Part shown: in pieces, positions 43,193 to 52,027 of the stretch | Layout of the letters: each line of letters begins with the position of its first letter | Position numbering within the stretch: position 1 is the first letter of the stretch | Assembly: GCF_019090165.1 (NCBI RefSeq) | Contig: NZ_JAHRIB010000163.1 | Span: 1 to 64,000 of the forward strand | DNA length: 64,000 bases | Source of the DNA: Streptomyces sp. BV286 | GTDB taxonomy: Bacteria; Actinomycetota; Actinomycetes; Streptomycetales; Streptomycetaceae | Direction of reading: 5' to 3' | Notes under the pieces: generated by a model | What the model was told of the DNA's origin: nothing | Database searches by the model: none | Seen by the model: the letters and a program-made list of their open reading frames with translations, nothing else | Translations under genes and position numbers: made by a program

Positions 43193-43876
43193 TCAGCGGC
43201 CGTTCGACGCGCCACGACGACGCAGCGCGAACATCACACCGGCACCGGCCGCCACGAGCGCGGCCGCTATCCCGGCGATGGCCCCGGTGTTGGAGCTCGA
43301 ACCGGTCTCGGCGAGGTTCGACTCGCCCGCGGGCGACGGGGTGTTGTCCCCGGTCGACGCGGCCGGAGTGCTCTGCGACTCCGACGGCTCCGGGGACTCC
43401 GGAGTCGCCGAGGGGGTCGCGGGCGAGGAGGGCTTCTCCGAGGGCGACGGGGTCGCCGGAGGCGTCGACGTGTCCGAGGACTTGCACGCCTCGGACGGGG
43501 TGACCAGGTTCGGCTTGATGTCCTCGTCGACCTGCTTGCCGGCCTTGACGTGGATCCGGTACGTCGCGTTCGGCTTCCAGTCCTCCGAGAAGTCGATGGT
43601 CACGCCCTCGCGGGAACCCTTGACCTCCTGGCTGCCGACGAGCCGCTCGTCCGCGCCGTTCGACTCCAGGTAGACGGTGACCGTGGCCGGGACGCCGGTC
43701 GGGTCCTTGTCGGTGACGCTGATGACGCCCTTGGCGCCGTCGCACTTGGCGACGGCGGAGAACTCACTGATGTTGCAGGCGAGCGCGTTGCCGGCGAGAC
43801 CCAGCGTGAGCGCGGCCGAGGCGGAGGCAACTCCGAGAATGCGCACGGAACGTGCGGTACGGCGAGATATGGACAC
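43193..43876 (-). CDS. LAETG-anchored cell surface protein
   Basis: A 227-residue exported protein. The signal peptide (residues 1-33, cleavage near NALA) is followed by a beta-rich domain of about 100 residues with two Cys (ACNISEFSAVAKCDG) and a third before the linker (SEACKSSD). A Pro/Ser/Thr-rich wall-spanning linker leads to a sortase motif LAETG, a membrane segment (IAGIAAALVAAGAGVMFAL) and RRRG. LAxTG motifs are used by class E sortases in Streptomyces. No sortase gene is in the window. GTG start with GAAGGG 5 bases upstream. Confidence 0.86.
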   Translation of the reverse strand: MSISRRTARSVRILGVASASAALTLGLAGNALACNISEFSAVAKCDGAKGVISVTDKDPTGVPATVTVYLESNGADERLVGSQEVKGSREGVTIDFSEDWKPNATYRIHVKAGKQVDEDIKPNLVTPSEACKSSDTSTPPATPSPSEKPSSPATPSATPESPEPSESQSTPAASTGDNTPSPAGESNLAETGSSSNTGAIAGIAAALVAAGAGVMFALRRRGASNGR

Positions 43877-44012
43877 GATTGCCCTTCACGGGATGCACAA
43901 GAACGAGGGGGGTGGTGGGAGCGGCTACGAAACAGCGATCCCAGACGCCTCACAGGTTTATTGGGCGCTGTCTCCGGTTGTCAATCCGTGTGTCCGTCTT
44001 GACCCCTTGGCT

Positions 44013-45146
44013 TTAACTTTCGTTTACATGGGCCAGCCGGGCCAGCGCCTCCGGTGCCTCCTCGATCCGGTCGACCAGGGCGATCCGGGACTCCATGGGC
44101 CGCTCGCGGGCGAGGGCCTGGAGAAGAGGCCAGGTGGGGAGGCGTTCCGTCCAGTGGGTGCGGTTGACCAGGACCATGGGGGTGGGTTCGCCGCGGGACT
44201 CGTAGTAGTTGGGCGTCGCGTTGTCGAAGATCTCCTGGACCGTTCCGGCGGCGCCGGGCAGGAAGACCACACCCGCGTTCGATCGGGCCAGCAGGCCGTC
44301 CTCGCGGGTGGCGTTGGCGAAGTACTTGGCGATGTGCGAGGCGAACGCGTTCGGCGGCTCGTGCCCGTAGAACCAGGTCGGGATGCCCACCGAGGTGTTG
44401 CCCTCGGGCCAGCGGGCGCGCACCTCGAAGGCGGCGCGTGCCCAGTCCGTCACCGACGGGACGAACGAGGGGGCCTTCGCGAGGAGTTCGCACGCCTCGT
44501 CCAGCATGGTGTCGTCGTACGGGGCCGCGTACGCGCCGAGGTTCGCCGCCTCCATCGCGCCGGGGCCGCCGCCCGTGGCCACCGTGTACCCGGCGCGCGC
44601 GAGCGCGCGTCCGAGCCGGGCCGCGCCACCGTACGCGTCCGTGCCGCGCGCGATGGCGTGGCCGCCCATCACGCCCACCACCCGTGACCCGCGCAGAAGT
44701 TCGTCGAGGGCGTCGGAGACGGCGTCGTCGTGGACCGAGCGCAGCATCGACGCGTATATGTCGCCGTCGGCCCTGGTCCGCTGGAACCACGTGTAGGCGA
44801 GGGCGTCCGGCGTCTGTTCGTACCCCTTGTCGAGCGCGTCGAACAGCTCGCCGGGCGTGTAGAGGAGCCCGCGGTACGGGTCGAACGGCAGGTCGGGAAC
44901 CGGAGGGAAGAGCAGGGCGCCGTCGGCGCGGACCTTCGCCGCCGCGTTCTCCCGCATCAGGCAGCCGAGGAAGACGGCGCCCGCGGTGTCACTGGCGAGC
45001 AGCTCTCTCGTACGGTCCGTCAGATCGACGGCCTGGACGCGGAATCCGGCGAGTGTGCCGCGTGCCGAGACGGTCGCGTCGAACTCCTCGAGCGATTCGA
45101 TCTCGCGGTCACCGTGGTGGGCCACATGGGCGGGGCTCGTCTGCAC
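44013..45146 (-). CDS. LOG family (lysine decarboxylase-like) Rossmann protein
   Basis: A 377-residue protein. The C-terminal Rossmann domain carries VVGVMGGHAIARG, the nucleotide-binding GGGPGAMEAAN and PGAAGTVQEIF (the family usually reads PGGxGTxxE). LOG proteins hydrolyse nucleotide 5'-monophosphates to base and ribose phosphate. The N-terminal 130 residues form a domain found in longer members such as PpnN. The second motif differs (Gly to Ala), so activity should not be assumed. GTG start at 45146; 24 bases downstream of the VOC gene, likely cotranscribed. Confidence 0.78.
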   Translation of the reverse strand: MQTSPAHVAHHGDREIESLEEFDATVSARGTLAGFRVQAVDLTDRTRELLASDTAGAVFLGCLMRENAAAKVRADGALLFPPVPDLPFDPYRGLLYTPGELFDALDKGYEQTPDALAYTWFQRTRADGDIYASMLRSVHDDAVSDALDELLRGSRVVGVMGGHAIARGTDAYGGAARLGRALARAGYTVATGGGPGAMEAANLGAYAAPYDDTMLDEACELLAKAPSFVPSVTDWARAAFEVRARWPEGNTSVGIPTWFYGHEPPNAFASHIAKYFANATREDGLLARSNAGVVFLPGAAGTVQEIFDNATPNYYESRGEPTPMVLVNRTHWTERLPTWPLLQALARERPMESRIALVDRIEEAPEALARLAHVNES

Positions 45147-45170
45147 CCGCCCATGTAAGCACGGGCCGGG

Positions 45171-45578
45171 TCAGCCCTGGACGGCCGCCGGGTCCATCCA
45201 CATGACCTCCCAGGAGTGGCCGTCCGGGTCGTCGAAGCCGCGCCCGTACATGAAGCCGTGGTCCTGGGGCTCGCCGCTGGCCGAACCGCCCGCCGCGATC
45301 GCCTTGTCGACCAGCTCGTCCACCTTCTCGCGGCTCTCGGCGCTGAGACACAGGAGCACCTCGCTCGTCTTCGTCGAGTCCGCGATCTCCTTCTTCGTGA
45401 AGTCCGCGTAGCGCTGCTTGTTCAGCAGCATCGCGACGATCGTGTCGCTGATCACGACGGACGCGCAGTGCTCGTCCGAGAACTGCGCGTTGAGCGTGTA
45501 GCCGAGCTCCGTGAAGAACTTCTTCGAGGCGTCGAGGTCGTTCACGGCCAGGTTCACGAAGATCATCTGCTGGTACAT
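45171..45578 (-). CDS. VOC family (glyoxalase/bleomycin resistance-like) protein
   Basis: A 135-residue single-domain protein with two beta-alpha-beta-beta-beta units: FVNLAVNDLDASKKFFTELG and YGRGFDDPDGHSWEVMWMD. It resembles small VOC proteins annotated as lactoylglutathione-lyase-like; no substrate can be assigned. ATG 45578. Likely first gene of a two-gene unit with the LOG gene. Confidence 0.85.
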   Translation of the reverse strand: MYQQMIFVNLAVNDLDASKKFFTELGYTLNAQFSDEHCASVVISDTIVAMLLNKQRYADFTKKEIADSTKTSEVLLCLSAESREKVDELVDKAIAAGGSASGEPQDHGFMYGRGFDDPDGHSWEVMWMDPAAVQG

Positions 45579-45699
45579 GCCTGGTCTCTCCCGTCGTGGT
45601 GATGTGCTGTTCGAAGGGGTAGACCGGAGGGCTGCCGGAAAGTCATCGGCCCGTGCGAACTTTTCTCGTACGCCCGGTCGATCCCTGCGTGTACGGGGG

Positions 45700-47367
45700 T
45701 CAGTGGGCCAGCGGCAGGGCCGCGAGCTCCGCGATCGCCCAGGTCAGGGGGCCGAGGACGGCCAGCAGGATGCCCGCGCGCAGGGCGGCCGCGGCGCGCA
45801 GCGTCGTGGCGGGCGCTCCGATCCGCAGCAGGGCGGCCGTGGTGTCGGCGCGCGCGTTCCTGGCCTCGACCGCGGCGGTCAGGAGCGTCGCCACGGCGCA
45901 CCCGGCGACGAGCAGCGCGCCGAGCGTGGTGAGGGGCCCGACGTCGGGACGCGTACCGGTGTGGAGCACGGCCATGGCGTACGCGCCCGACGCCACCGCG
46001 CACACCACGCCGAGGGGGCGTCCGACGCGGGTCGCCTCCTCCATGAGCACGCGCCCGGCGAGCAGCCGCAGGGCGCCGGGCCGTACCGCCTGGAGCAGCC
46101 TGCCGCAGAGGTGGGTGATCGCCGGACCGGCCAGCGCCAGCCCGATCGCGGTGAGCGCCCAGCCGACGAGCACCCCGAGGGGCCCGCCGGTGAGTCCGCC
46201 GGGCAGCGCGGTCCCGTCGGGAGCGGGAGCGGTGCGGCCGGCGTACGTCTCCACCGCGAGACCGGCGGCGAGCACGGCGGCACCCCAGGGGAGACCACCG
46301 GGGGCGGGGAGCGGGGCCAGCGGGTGGTGGGGGTCCAGCGGGTGGCCGGGGCGGCCGGGGTGGTGCGGGAGTCCGGTGCGGTCCGAGTGGACCGTGACGT
46401 CGGCACGGTCCGCCCTGCCCTGGCCGCGGTCGTCGGGGCCGCCGTGGTGGATGGGTGCGGCGGGTCCGTCTTGCGCGGGCGGACCGGCGGCGACGGGCTC
46501 GTCCGAAGAGGTGCGCGTACCGGCGGGAGCCCGGCTGTCGGCGCGGGCGGCGGAGCGGCGGGGCACGTCGAGTCCGACGGTGGCGGCGGCCGCCCCGGGG
46601 CTGCTGTGCCCGGTGCTCGCGGCGTGTTCGTCGAGGTCTCCGCGAGCGCTCCGCGCGCCGGCGGCACCGGCCTGCGCGGGGGCGCCGGGGGCGTCCTGCC
46701 CGGGACCGTCCGCTCCCTCGGCGTGGCCGCCGGTCCTCGCGCCCCCTCGTGCACCGAAGCGTCCGTAGGCGCCGAACCCGACGCGCTCGGTGGAGCGTCC
46801 GTAGCCGCCGAAACCGCCCAGCCGTCCCGGGCGCCCGCCCGCCCTGGCCGGCCGGTGGTCCCGCGGGCGCAGCACCACCGCTGAGGCCACCGACGCGATG
46901 ACCGGGACGAGCGCCAGGAGCGTGAGGGCGGCGGGCAGGGGCAGCGACTCGTCGGCGGCGAGGAGGCCGGCCGCGTCGCCGTCGAAGGGGAGGCCGGTCA
47001 GATCGCCGCGCAGGTGGAGGAAGAACAGCAGGGCGACCATCGAACCGAGCGTGCAGGACACGGCGGTGGAGACGGCCGCGAGGACCATCAGGCGGCCGGG
47101 GCCCAGTCCGATGGCCGAGAGGCCCGGCCGGGGCCGGGTGGCCGGGTCGGTCCGGGCCACGGCCACCGCGAACTGCACGGTGGCGGCGAGCGGCGCGAGG
47201 CACCAGGCGAGCCGCAGCACGGCCGCCGCCGACGCGTCCGGGTGCCCCATCGCGTATCCGAGGGTGCACAGCAGCAGGAAGCCCGTGCCCGCCGACGCCG
47301 CGGCGACGAGGAGCCTGCGGAACTGGACGGCGGGGTGGGCGCTGCGGGCTAGGCGGAGAGCGAGCAC
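45700..47367 (-). CDS. FtsX-type ABC transporter permease with long disordered insert
   Basis: A 555-residue membrane protein. Membrane segments occur near the N terminus (AAASAGTGFLLLCTLGYAMG and three more up to PVIASVASAVVL). A hydrophilic insert of roughly 200 residues follows, rich in Gly, Arg, His, Pro and Ala (GGFGGYGRSTERVGFGAYGR). About six further segments follow, the last ones of FtsX/MacB-like type. It pairs with the overlapping ATPase gene (19-base overlap). GTG 47367 with GGAAGG upstream; the frame extends to 48288 without support. Substrate unknown. Confidence 0.75.
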   Translation of the reverse strand: MLALRLARSAHPAVQFRRLLVAAASAGTGFLLLCTLGYAMGHPDASAAAVLRLAWCLAPLAATVQFAVAVARTDPATRPRPGLSAIGLGPGRLMVLAAVSTAVSCTLGSMVALLFFLHLRGDLTGLPFDGDAAGLLAADESLPLPAALTLLALVPVIASVASAVVLRPRDHRPARAGGRPGRLGGFGGYGRSTERVGFGAYGRFGARGGARTGGHAEGADGPGQDAPGAPAQAGAAGARSARGDLDEHAASTGHSSPGAAAATVGLDVPRRSAARADSRAPAGTRTSSDEPVAAGPPAQDGPAAPIHHGGPDDRGQGRADRADVTVHSDRTGLPHHPGRPGHPLDPHHPLAPLPAPGGLPWGAAVLAAGLAVETYAGRTAPAPDGTALPGGLTGGPLGVLVGWALTAIGLALAGPAITHLCGRLLQAVRPGALRLLAGRVLMEEATRVGRPLGVVCAVASGAYAMAVLHTGTRPDVGPLTTLGALLVAGCAVATLLTAAVEARNARADTTAALLRIGAPATTLRAAAALRAGILLAVLGPLTWAIAELAALPLAH

Positions 47368-48086
47368 GCCGCCCGGCCTTCCGACTCGGCGACCGGCGGC
47401 AGGTGGACGGTGTTCACGCGCCGCCCGTCGAGCAGCGACACCGTGCGGTCGGCGAGCGCCGCGGTGTCCGCGTCGTGCGTGGCAAGGACGACGGTGATGC
47501 CGTGCGAGCGGGCCGCCGTGGTGAGCGTGCGCAGCACCTGGGCGCGGTCCGCGCGGTGCAGCGGAGCGGTGGGCTCGTCGGCGAAGAGCACGGTCGGCGC
47601 GGGGGCCAGCGCGCGGGCGATGACCACGCGCTGACGTTCCGCCTGCAGCAGGGCGTACGGGCGCTTGCGGGCGCAGCCGCCGACGTCGAGGCGGTCCAGC
47701 CACTCCAGGGCGGTGGTCTTGGCCCGGCGGCGGCCCACGCCCCGCAGCATCAGGGGCAGGGCCGCGTTCTCCCAGGCGTTCAGCTCGGGGACCAGGACCG
47801 GAGCCGGGTCGATCCAGCCGAAGCGGTCGCGGCGCAGCCGCTCGCGGGTCAGCGGACCCATGGTGTGGACCGGTGTGCTGTTGAACCAGACCTCGCCCTG
47901 CTGGGCCAGGAGCTGCCCCGACAGGCACTGGAGGAGGGTTGTCTTGCCGCTGCCGCGTGGGCCGCCGACGGCGAGGATCTCGCCCTCGCGGACTCCGAGG
48001 GAGACGCCGATGAGTGCGGGTGAGCCGTTGTGCTTGACGTGCAGGGCGCGTGCCCAGAGCACGTCGTTGTCCGGCGGAGCCACCAT
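47349..48086 (-). CDS. ABC transporter ATP-binding protein with degenerate signature
   Basis: A 245-residue ATPase of the MacB/LolD type. Walker A GPRGSGKT (42-49) and Walker B VLFADEPT (166-173) are intact, and the H-switch ATHD is present. The signature that normally reads LSGGQRQR is LLQAERQR (146-153), and the Q-loop reads FGWIDP with no Gln. Such changes usually lower ATPase activity. ATG 48086 has GAGG 8 bases upstream; GTG 48095 is an alternative. First gene of a two-gene unit with the permease. Confidence 0.82.
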   Translation of the reverse strand: MVAPPDNDVLWARALHVKHNGSPALIGVSLGVREGEILAVGGPRGSGKTTLLQCLSGQLLAQQGEVWFNSTPVHTMGPLTRERLRRDRFGWIDPAPVLVPELNAWENAALPLMLRGVGRRRAKTTALEWLDRLDVGGCARKRPYALLQAERQRVVIARALAPAPTVLFADEPTAPLHRADRAQVLRTLTTAARSHGITVVLATHDADTAALADRTVSLLDGRRVNTVHLPPVAESEGRAACSLSA

Positions 48087-48327
48087 CGCGTACACCTCGG
48101 TTCAGATCTGACTTGCGCTGCCCGAGCGCCTCCGGGAAGGTCGCTCGGTCCCCCGGTCGGGGGAACGAAGGCAGGGCCGATCGGTCACTGGGCACGCTAG
48201 GGAGTCGGGGCCCGGAGGCCGGACAGCACGCGGCCCCGGGGCGCCCATTCTCACTCGAACGGGCGGCACCGGGGCCGGGGTTGATCACAGGTTCGGCTCA
48301 TCGGGGCCGAGCCGGGCCGAACGGGGA

Positions 48328-49725
48328 TCAGAGCTTCGCCCAGGCCTCCGTCAGCACCTGGCGGACGATCCCCTCGATCTCGTCGAACGTCGACTGGTCG
48401 GAGATCAGCGGCGGCGACAGCTGGATGACCGGGTCACCGCGGTCGTCGGCGCGGCAGTACAGGCCGTACTCGAAGAGCTTCTTGGAGACGAAGCCGTAGA
48501 GCACGCGCTCCGACTCCTCGTCCGTGAAGGTCTCCTTGGTGGCCTTGTCCTTGACGAGTTCGATGCCGTAGAAGAAGCCGTTGCCGCGGACGTCGCCGAC
48601 GATCGGCAGGTCGTGCAGCTTCTGGAGGGTGGAGAGGAACGAGCCCTCGTTGTCCAGGACGTGCTGGTTGAGGTTCTCGCGCTCGAAGATGTCGAGGTTC
48701 GCGAGGCCCACGGCCGCCGACACCGGGTGGCCGCCGAAGGTGTAGCCGTGCAGGAAGGTGTTGTCGCCCTGGTAGAACGGCTCGGCGAGCCGGTCCGAGA
48801 TGATGCAGGCGCCGATCGGGGAGTAGCCCGAGGTCATGCCCTTGGCGCAGGTGATCATGTCCGGTACGTAGTCGAACTTGTCGCAGGCGAACATCGTGCC
48901 GAGGCGGCCGAAGGCGCAGATGACCTCGTCCGAGACCAGCAGTACGTCGTACTGGTCGCAGATCTCGCGCACCCGCTGGAAGTACCCGGGCGGCGGCGGG
49001 AAGCAGCCGCCGGCGTTCTGCACGGGCTCCAGGAACACCGCGGCGACCGTCTCCGGGCCCTCGAAGAGGATCTGTTCCTCGATCTGGTCGGCGGCCCAGC
49101 GGCCGAAGGCCTCGGGGGAGACACCGGAGCCGTTGTCGAGGAAGGCGGGCGCGCGGTAGATGTTGGTGTTCGGGACCTTGTGGGCGCCCGGGACCAGCGG
49201 CTCGAAGGGGGCCTTCAGCGCCGGCAGCCCGGTGATGGACAGGGCGCCCTGGGGGGTGCCGTGGTAGGCGACCGCGCGCGAGATGACCTTGTACTTCGTC
49301 GGCTTGCCCTGGAGCTTGAAGTACTGCTTGGCGAGCTTCCACGCGGTCTCGACGGCCTCGCCGCCGCCCGTCGTGAAGAAGACCTTGTTCAGGTCGCCCG
49401 GGGCGTGGTGCGCGAGCCGCTCGGCCAGCTCCACGGCCTTCGGGTGGGCGTAGGACCAGATGGGGAAGAAGGCCAGCTCCTTCGCCTGCCGGGCGGCGGT
49501 CTCGGCCAGCTCGGCACGCCCGTGGCCCGCCTGGACCACGAACAGACCCGCGAGGCCGTCGAGGTAGCGCTTGCCCTTGTCGTCGTAGATGTAGGTGCCC
49601 TCGCCACGGACGATCGTGGGGACGGGCGCGTTCTCGTACGAGGACATGCGGGTGAAGTGCATCCACAGGTGGTCGTACGCGGTTCGGCTGAGGTCCTTGG
49701 CAGTCACGGCTATCGGGTTCCCCAC
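48328..49725 (-). CDS. Class III aminotransferase (putrescine/omega-amino acid type)
   Basis: A 465-residue PLP enzyme. Key parts: GLFVVQAGHGRAELAE, FTTGGGEAVETAWKLAKQY, the VAYHGTPQGALSITG loop, SDEVICAFGRLG with the PLP-binding Asp, and DMITCAKGMTSGYSPIGA with the Schiff-base lysine. It matches the putrescine- or diamine-pyruvate aminotransferases, and the neighbouring Lrp regulator, aminobutyraldehyde dehydrogenase and polyamine-binding protein support putrescine as substrate. GTG 49725 overlaps the end of the Lrp gene by 16 bases; GTG 49707 is possible. Confidence 0.85.
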   Translation of the reverse strand: MGNPIAVTAKDLSRTAYDHLWMHFTRMSSYENAPVPTIVRGEGTYIYDDKGKRYLDGLAGLFVVQAGHGRAELAETAARQAKELAFFPIWSYAHPKAVELAERLAHHAPGDLNKVFFTTGGGEAVETAWKLAKQYFKLQGKPTKYKVISRAVAYHGTPQGALSITGLPALKAPFEPLVPGAHKVPNTNIYRAPAFLDNGSGVSPEAFGRWAADQIEEQILFEGPETVAAVFLEPVQNAGGCFPPPPGYFQRVREICDQYDVLLVSDEVICAFGRLGTMFACDKFDYVPDMITCAKGMTSGYSPIGACIISDRLAEPFYQGDNTFLHGYTFGGHPVSAAVGLANLDIFERENLNQHVLDNEGSFLSTLQKLHDLPIVGDVRGNGFFYGIELVKDKATKETFTDEESERVLYGFVSKKLFEYGLYCRADDRGDPVIQLSPPLISDQSTFDEIEGIVRQVLTEAWAKL

Positions 49726-50225
49726 ATGTAGGTCTGCTTCTTGAGCTTGAGGTAGACGAAGCTTTCGGTGGAGCGCACGCCGGGCAGGGCCCGTATGCGT
49801 TTGTTGATGACCTCCAGCAGGTGGTCGTCGTCCTCGCAGACGATCTCGGCGAGGATGTCGAACGAGCCCGCGGTCATCACCACGTACTCGACCTCCGACA
49901 TCGCGCTCAGCGCGTCCGCCACCGGTTCGAGGTCGCCGTCGACGTTCACACCCACCATCGCCTGCCTCCGGAAGCCCACGGTGAGCGGGTCCGTGACGGC
50001 GACGATCTGCATCACGCCCTGGTCGAGCAGCTTCTGGACGCGCTGGCGCACGGCCGCCTCGGAGAGGCCCACGGCCTTGCCGATCGCGGCGTACGGACGG
50101 CGGCCGTCCTCCTGCAGCTGCTCGATGATGGCGAGGGACACGGCATCCAGCTGAGGAGTGCCGCTCCTGGACTCGCGGGAGTCCCTGGGGTCTGCGCTTC
50201 GACTGGCCACGAGCTCACTGTGCAC
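49710..50225 (-). CDS. Lrp/AsnC family regulator
   Basis: A 171-residue Lrp-type regulator. N-terminal winged helix-turn-helix (SLAIIEQLQEDGRRPYAAIG, KAVGLSEAAVRQRVQKLLDQ), then the RAM effector domain (MVGVNVDGDLEPVADALSAM, VVMTAGSFDILAEIVCEDDD, GVRSTESFVYLKLKKQ). Overlaps the aminotransferase downstream and diverges from the aldehyde dehydrogenase gene, so it likely controls both in response to a polyamine or amino acid. GTG 50225 or 50210. Confidence 0.9.
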   Translation of the reverse strand: MHSELVASRSADPRDSRESRSGTPQLDAVSLAIIEQLQEDGRRPYAAIGKAVGLSEAAVRQRVQKLLDQGVMQIVAVTDPLTVGFRRQAMVGVNVDGDLEPVADALSAMSEVEYVVMTAGSFDILAEIVCEDDDHLLEVINKRIRALPGVRSTESFVYLKLKKQTYMWGTR

Positions 50226-50320
50226 GAGGGCTCGACAGTTCCGCAAGGTCTGATCGATGAAATTCGTTGTCTGGGTGCGTGCAGTCTGCGGATTTCGCAG
50301 TTCTGGGGCGATCGGGGGTG

Positions 50321-50348
50321 TTGAAAACGTCGGGGTGAGGATTAGGGT
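50321..50348 (+). promoter_or_regulatory. Candidate promoter of the aminobutyraldehyde dehydrogenase gene
   Basis: TTGAAA (50321-50326), 16 bases, TAGGGT (50343-50348), 65 bases before the GTG start and within the 188-base divergent region shared with the Lrp gene. Confidence 0.4.
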
Positions 50349-50413
50349 GGGAGCCCAGGCGTCTCAGGTAGTGGACACCTGAGCCGTAGGACATCCGACA
50401 GGAGGGCCGGGCA

Positions 50414-51853
50414 GTGAGCACCGAGCTGCGTCGTCTGCGCAATTACATCGCCGGAGAGTTCCGCGATGCCGCCGATGGACGGACCACCGACGTGGTCAAC
50501 CCCGCGACGGGCGAGGCGTACGCCACCGCGCCGCTGTCCGGTCAGGCCGACGTCGACGCGGCGATGGAGGCCGCCGCCGCGGCCTTCCCCGCCTGGCGCG
50601 ACCAGACCCCCGCCGAGCGCCAGAAGGCCCTCCTCAAGATCGCGGACGCTTTCGAGGAGCGGGCCGAGGAGCTCATCGCGGCCGAGGTCGAGAACACGGG
50701 CAAGCCCATCGGACTGACCCGGTCCGAGGAGATCCCGCCCATGGTCGACCAGATCCGCTTCTTCGCGGGCGCGGCGCGCATGCTGGAAGGCCGGTCGGCC
50801 GGCGAGTACATGGAGGGCCTGACCTCGATCGTCCGCCGTGAGCCGGTCGGCGTCTGCGCGCAGGTCGCGCCGTGGAACTACCCGATGATGATGGCCGTGT
50901 GGAAGTTCGCCCCGGCGCTCGCCGCGGGCAACACGGTCGTGCTCAAGCCGTCCGACACCACCCCGGCCTCCACGGTCCTGATCGCCGAGATCATCGGCTC
51001 GATCGTCCCCGAGGGCGTCTTCAACGTCATCTGCGGCGACCGGGACACCGGCCGTCTGATGGTCGAGCACAGGACCCCGGCCATGGCGTCCATCACCGGA
51101 TCCGTACGGGCGGGCATCTCCGTCGCCGAGTCCGCCGCCAAGGACGTCAAGCGGGTGCACCTGGAGCTCGGCGGCAAGGCGCCCGTCGTCGTCTTCGAGG
51201 ACACCGACATCGCCAAGGCCGTCGAGGACATCTCGGTGGCCGGTTTCTTCAACGCGGGCCAGGACTGTACGGCCGCCACCCGCGTCCTCGTCCAGGAGTC
51301 CATCCACGACGAGTTCGTGACCGCGCTCGCCAAGGCCGCCGCCGACACGAAGACCGGTCAGCCGGACGACGAGGACGTGCTGTACGGGCCGCTCAACAAC
51401 CCGAACCAGCTCAAGCAGGTCACCGGCTTCATCGAGCGTCTCCCCGCCCACGCCAAGGTCGAGGCGGGCGGCCACCGGGTCGGCGAGAAGGGCTTCTTCT
51501 ACGCTCCGACCGTCGTGTCGGGCGTGAAGCAGGACGACGAGATCATCCAGAACGAGGTCTTCGGACCGGTCATCACCGTCCAGTCCTTCTCGGACGAGGC
51601 GCAGGCCGTCGAGTGGGCGAACGGCGTCGAGTACGCCCTCGCCTCCTCCGTCTGGACGAAGGACCACGCGCGCGCGATGCGCATGTCGAAGGTCCTCGAC
51701 TTCGGCTGTGTGTGGATCAACACGCACATCCCGCTGGTCGCGGAGATGCCGCACGGCGGCTTCAAGAAGTCGGGCTACGGCAAGGACCTGTCGGGCTACG
51801 GGTTCGACGACTACACGCGCATCAAGCACGTGATGACGTCCATCGAGGGCTGA
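50414..51853 (+). CDS. Gamma-aminobutyraldehyde dehydrogenase
   Basis: A 479-residue NAD-dependent aldehyde dehydrogenase. Catalytic signatures: PWNYPMMMAVWKFAPALAAG, FTGS-equivalent ITGSVRAGISVAESAAKDV, the general-base Glu in LELGGKAPVVVFEDTD and the nucleophile Cys in NAGQDCTAATRVLVQ. The GQDCT form is typical of the PatD/gamma-aminobutyraldehyde branch, converting 4-aminobutanal from putrescine to GABA. GTG start at 50414 after GGAGGGCCGGGCA. Divergent from the Lrp gene. A paralogue begins at 62860. Confidence 0.9.
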   Translation: MSTELRRLRNYIAGEFRDAADGRTTDVVNPATGEAYATAPLSGQADVDAAMEAAAAAFPAWRDQTPAERQKALLKIADAFEERAEELIAAEVENTGKPIGLTRSEEIPPMVDQIRFFAGAARMLEGRSAGEYMEGLTSIVRREPVGVCAQVAPWNYPMMMAVWKFAPALAAGNTVVLKPSDTTPASTVLIAEIIGSIVPEGVFNVICGDRDTGRLMVEHRTPAMASITGSVRAGISVAESAAKDVKRVHLELGGKAPVVVFEDTDIAKAVEDISVAGFFNAGQDCTAATRVLVQESIHDEFVTALAKAAADTKTGQPDDEDVLYGPLNNPNQLKQVTGFIERLPAHAKVEAGGHRVGEKGFFYAPTVVSGVKQDDEIIQNEVFGPVITVQSFSDEAQAVEWANGVEYALASSVWTKDHARAMRMSKVLDFGCVWINTHIPLVAEMPHGGFKKSGYGKDLSGYGFDDYTRIKHVMTSIEG

Positions 51854-52027
51854 GTTCCCCGGTCCTCCGTCCCTCTTCGGGGAGCGAGACGGGGCCGGGG
51901 CGTCCGGGGCGGCCGTCCCCGGGGCGGGGCGGGCGGTGGTGGCGGGGCGACAACGTGTCCGCCGCCGGCCGGACGGCTCGACACCGCGTCCATTGCCCGG
52001 CCCCGCGCCCGGCGGCATGCTGCCCGG

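Noticed and set aside
45653..46768. Long plus-strand frames opposite the ABC permease
   Set aside because: Ser/Arg/Pro-rich with no domain; the minus strand encodes membrane segments and overlaps its ATPase properly.
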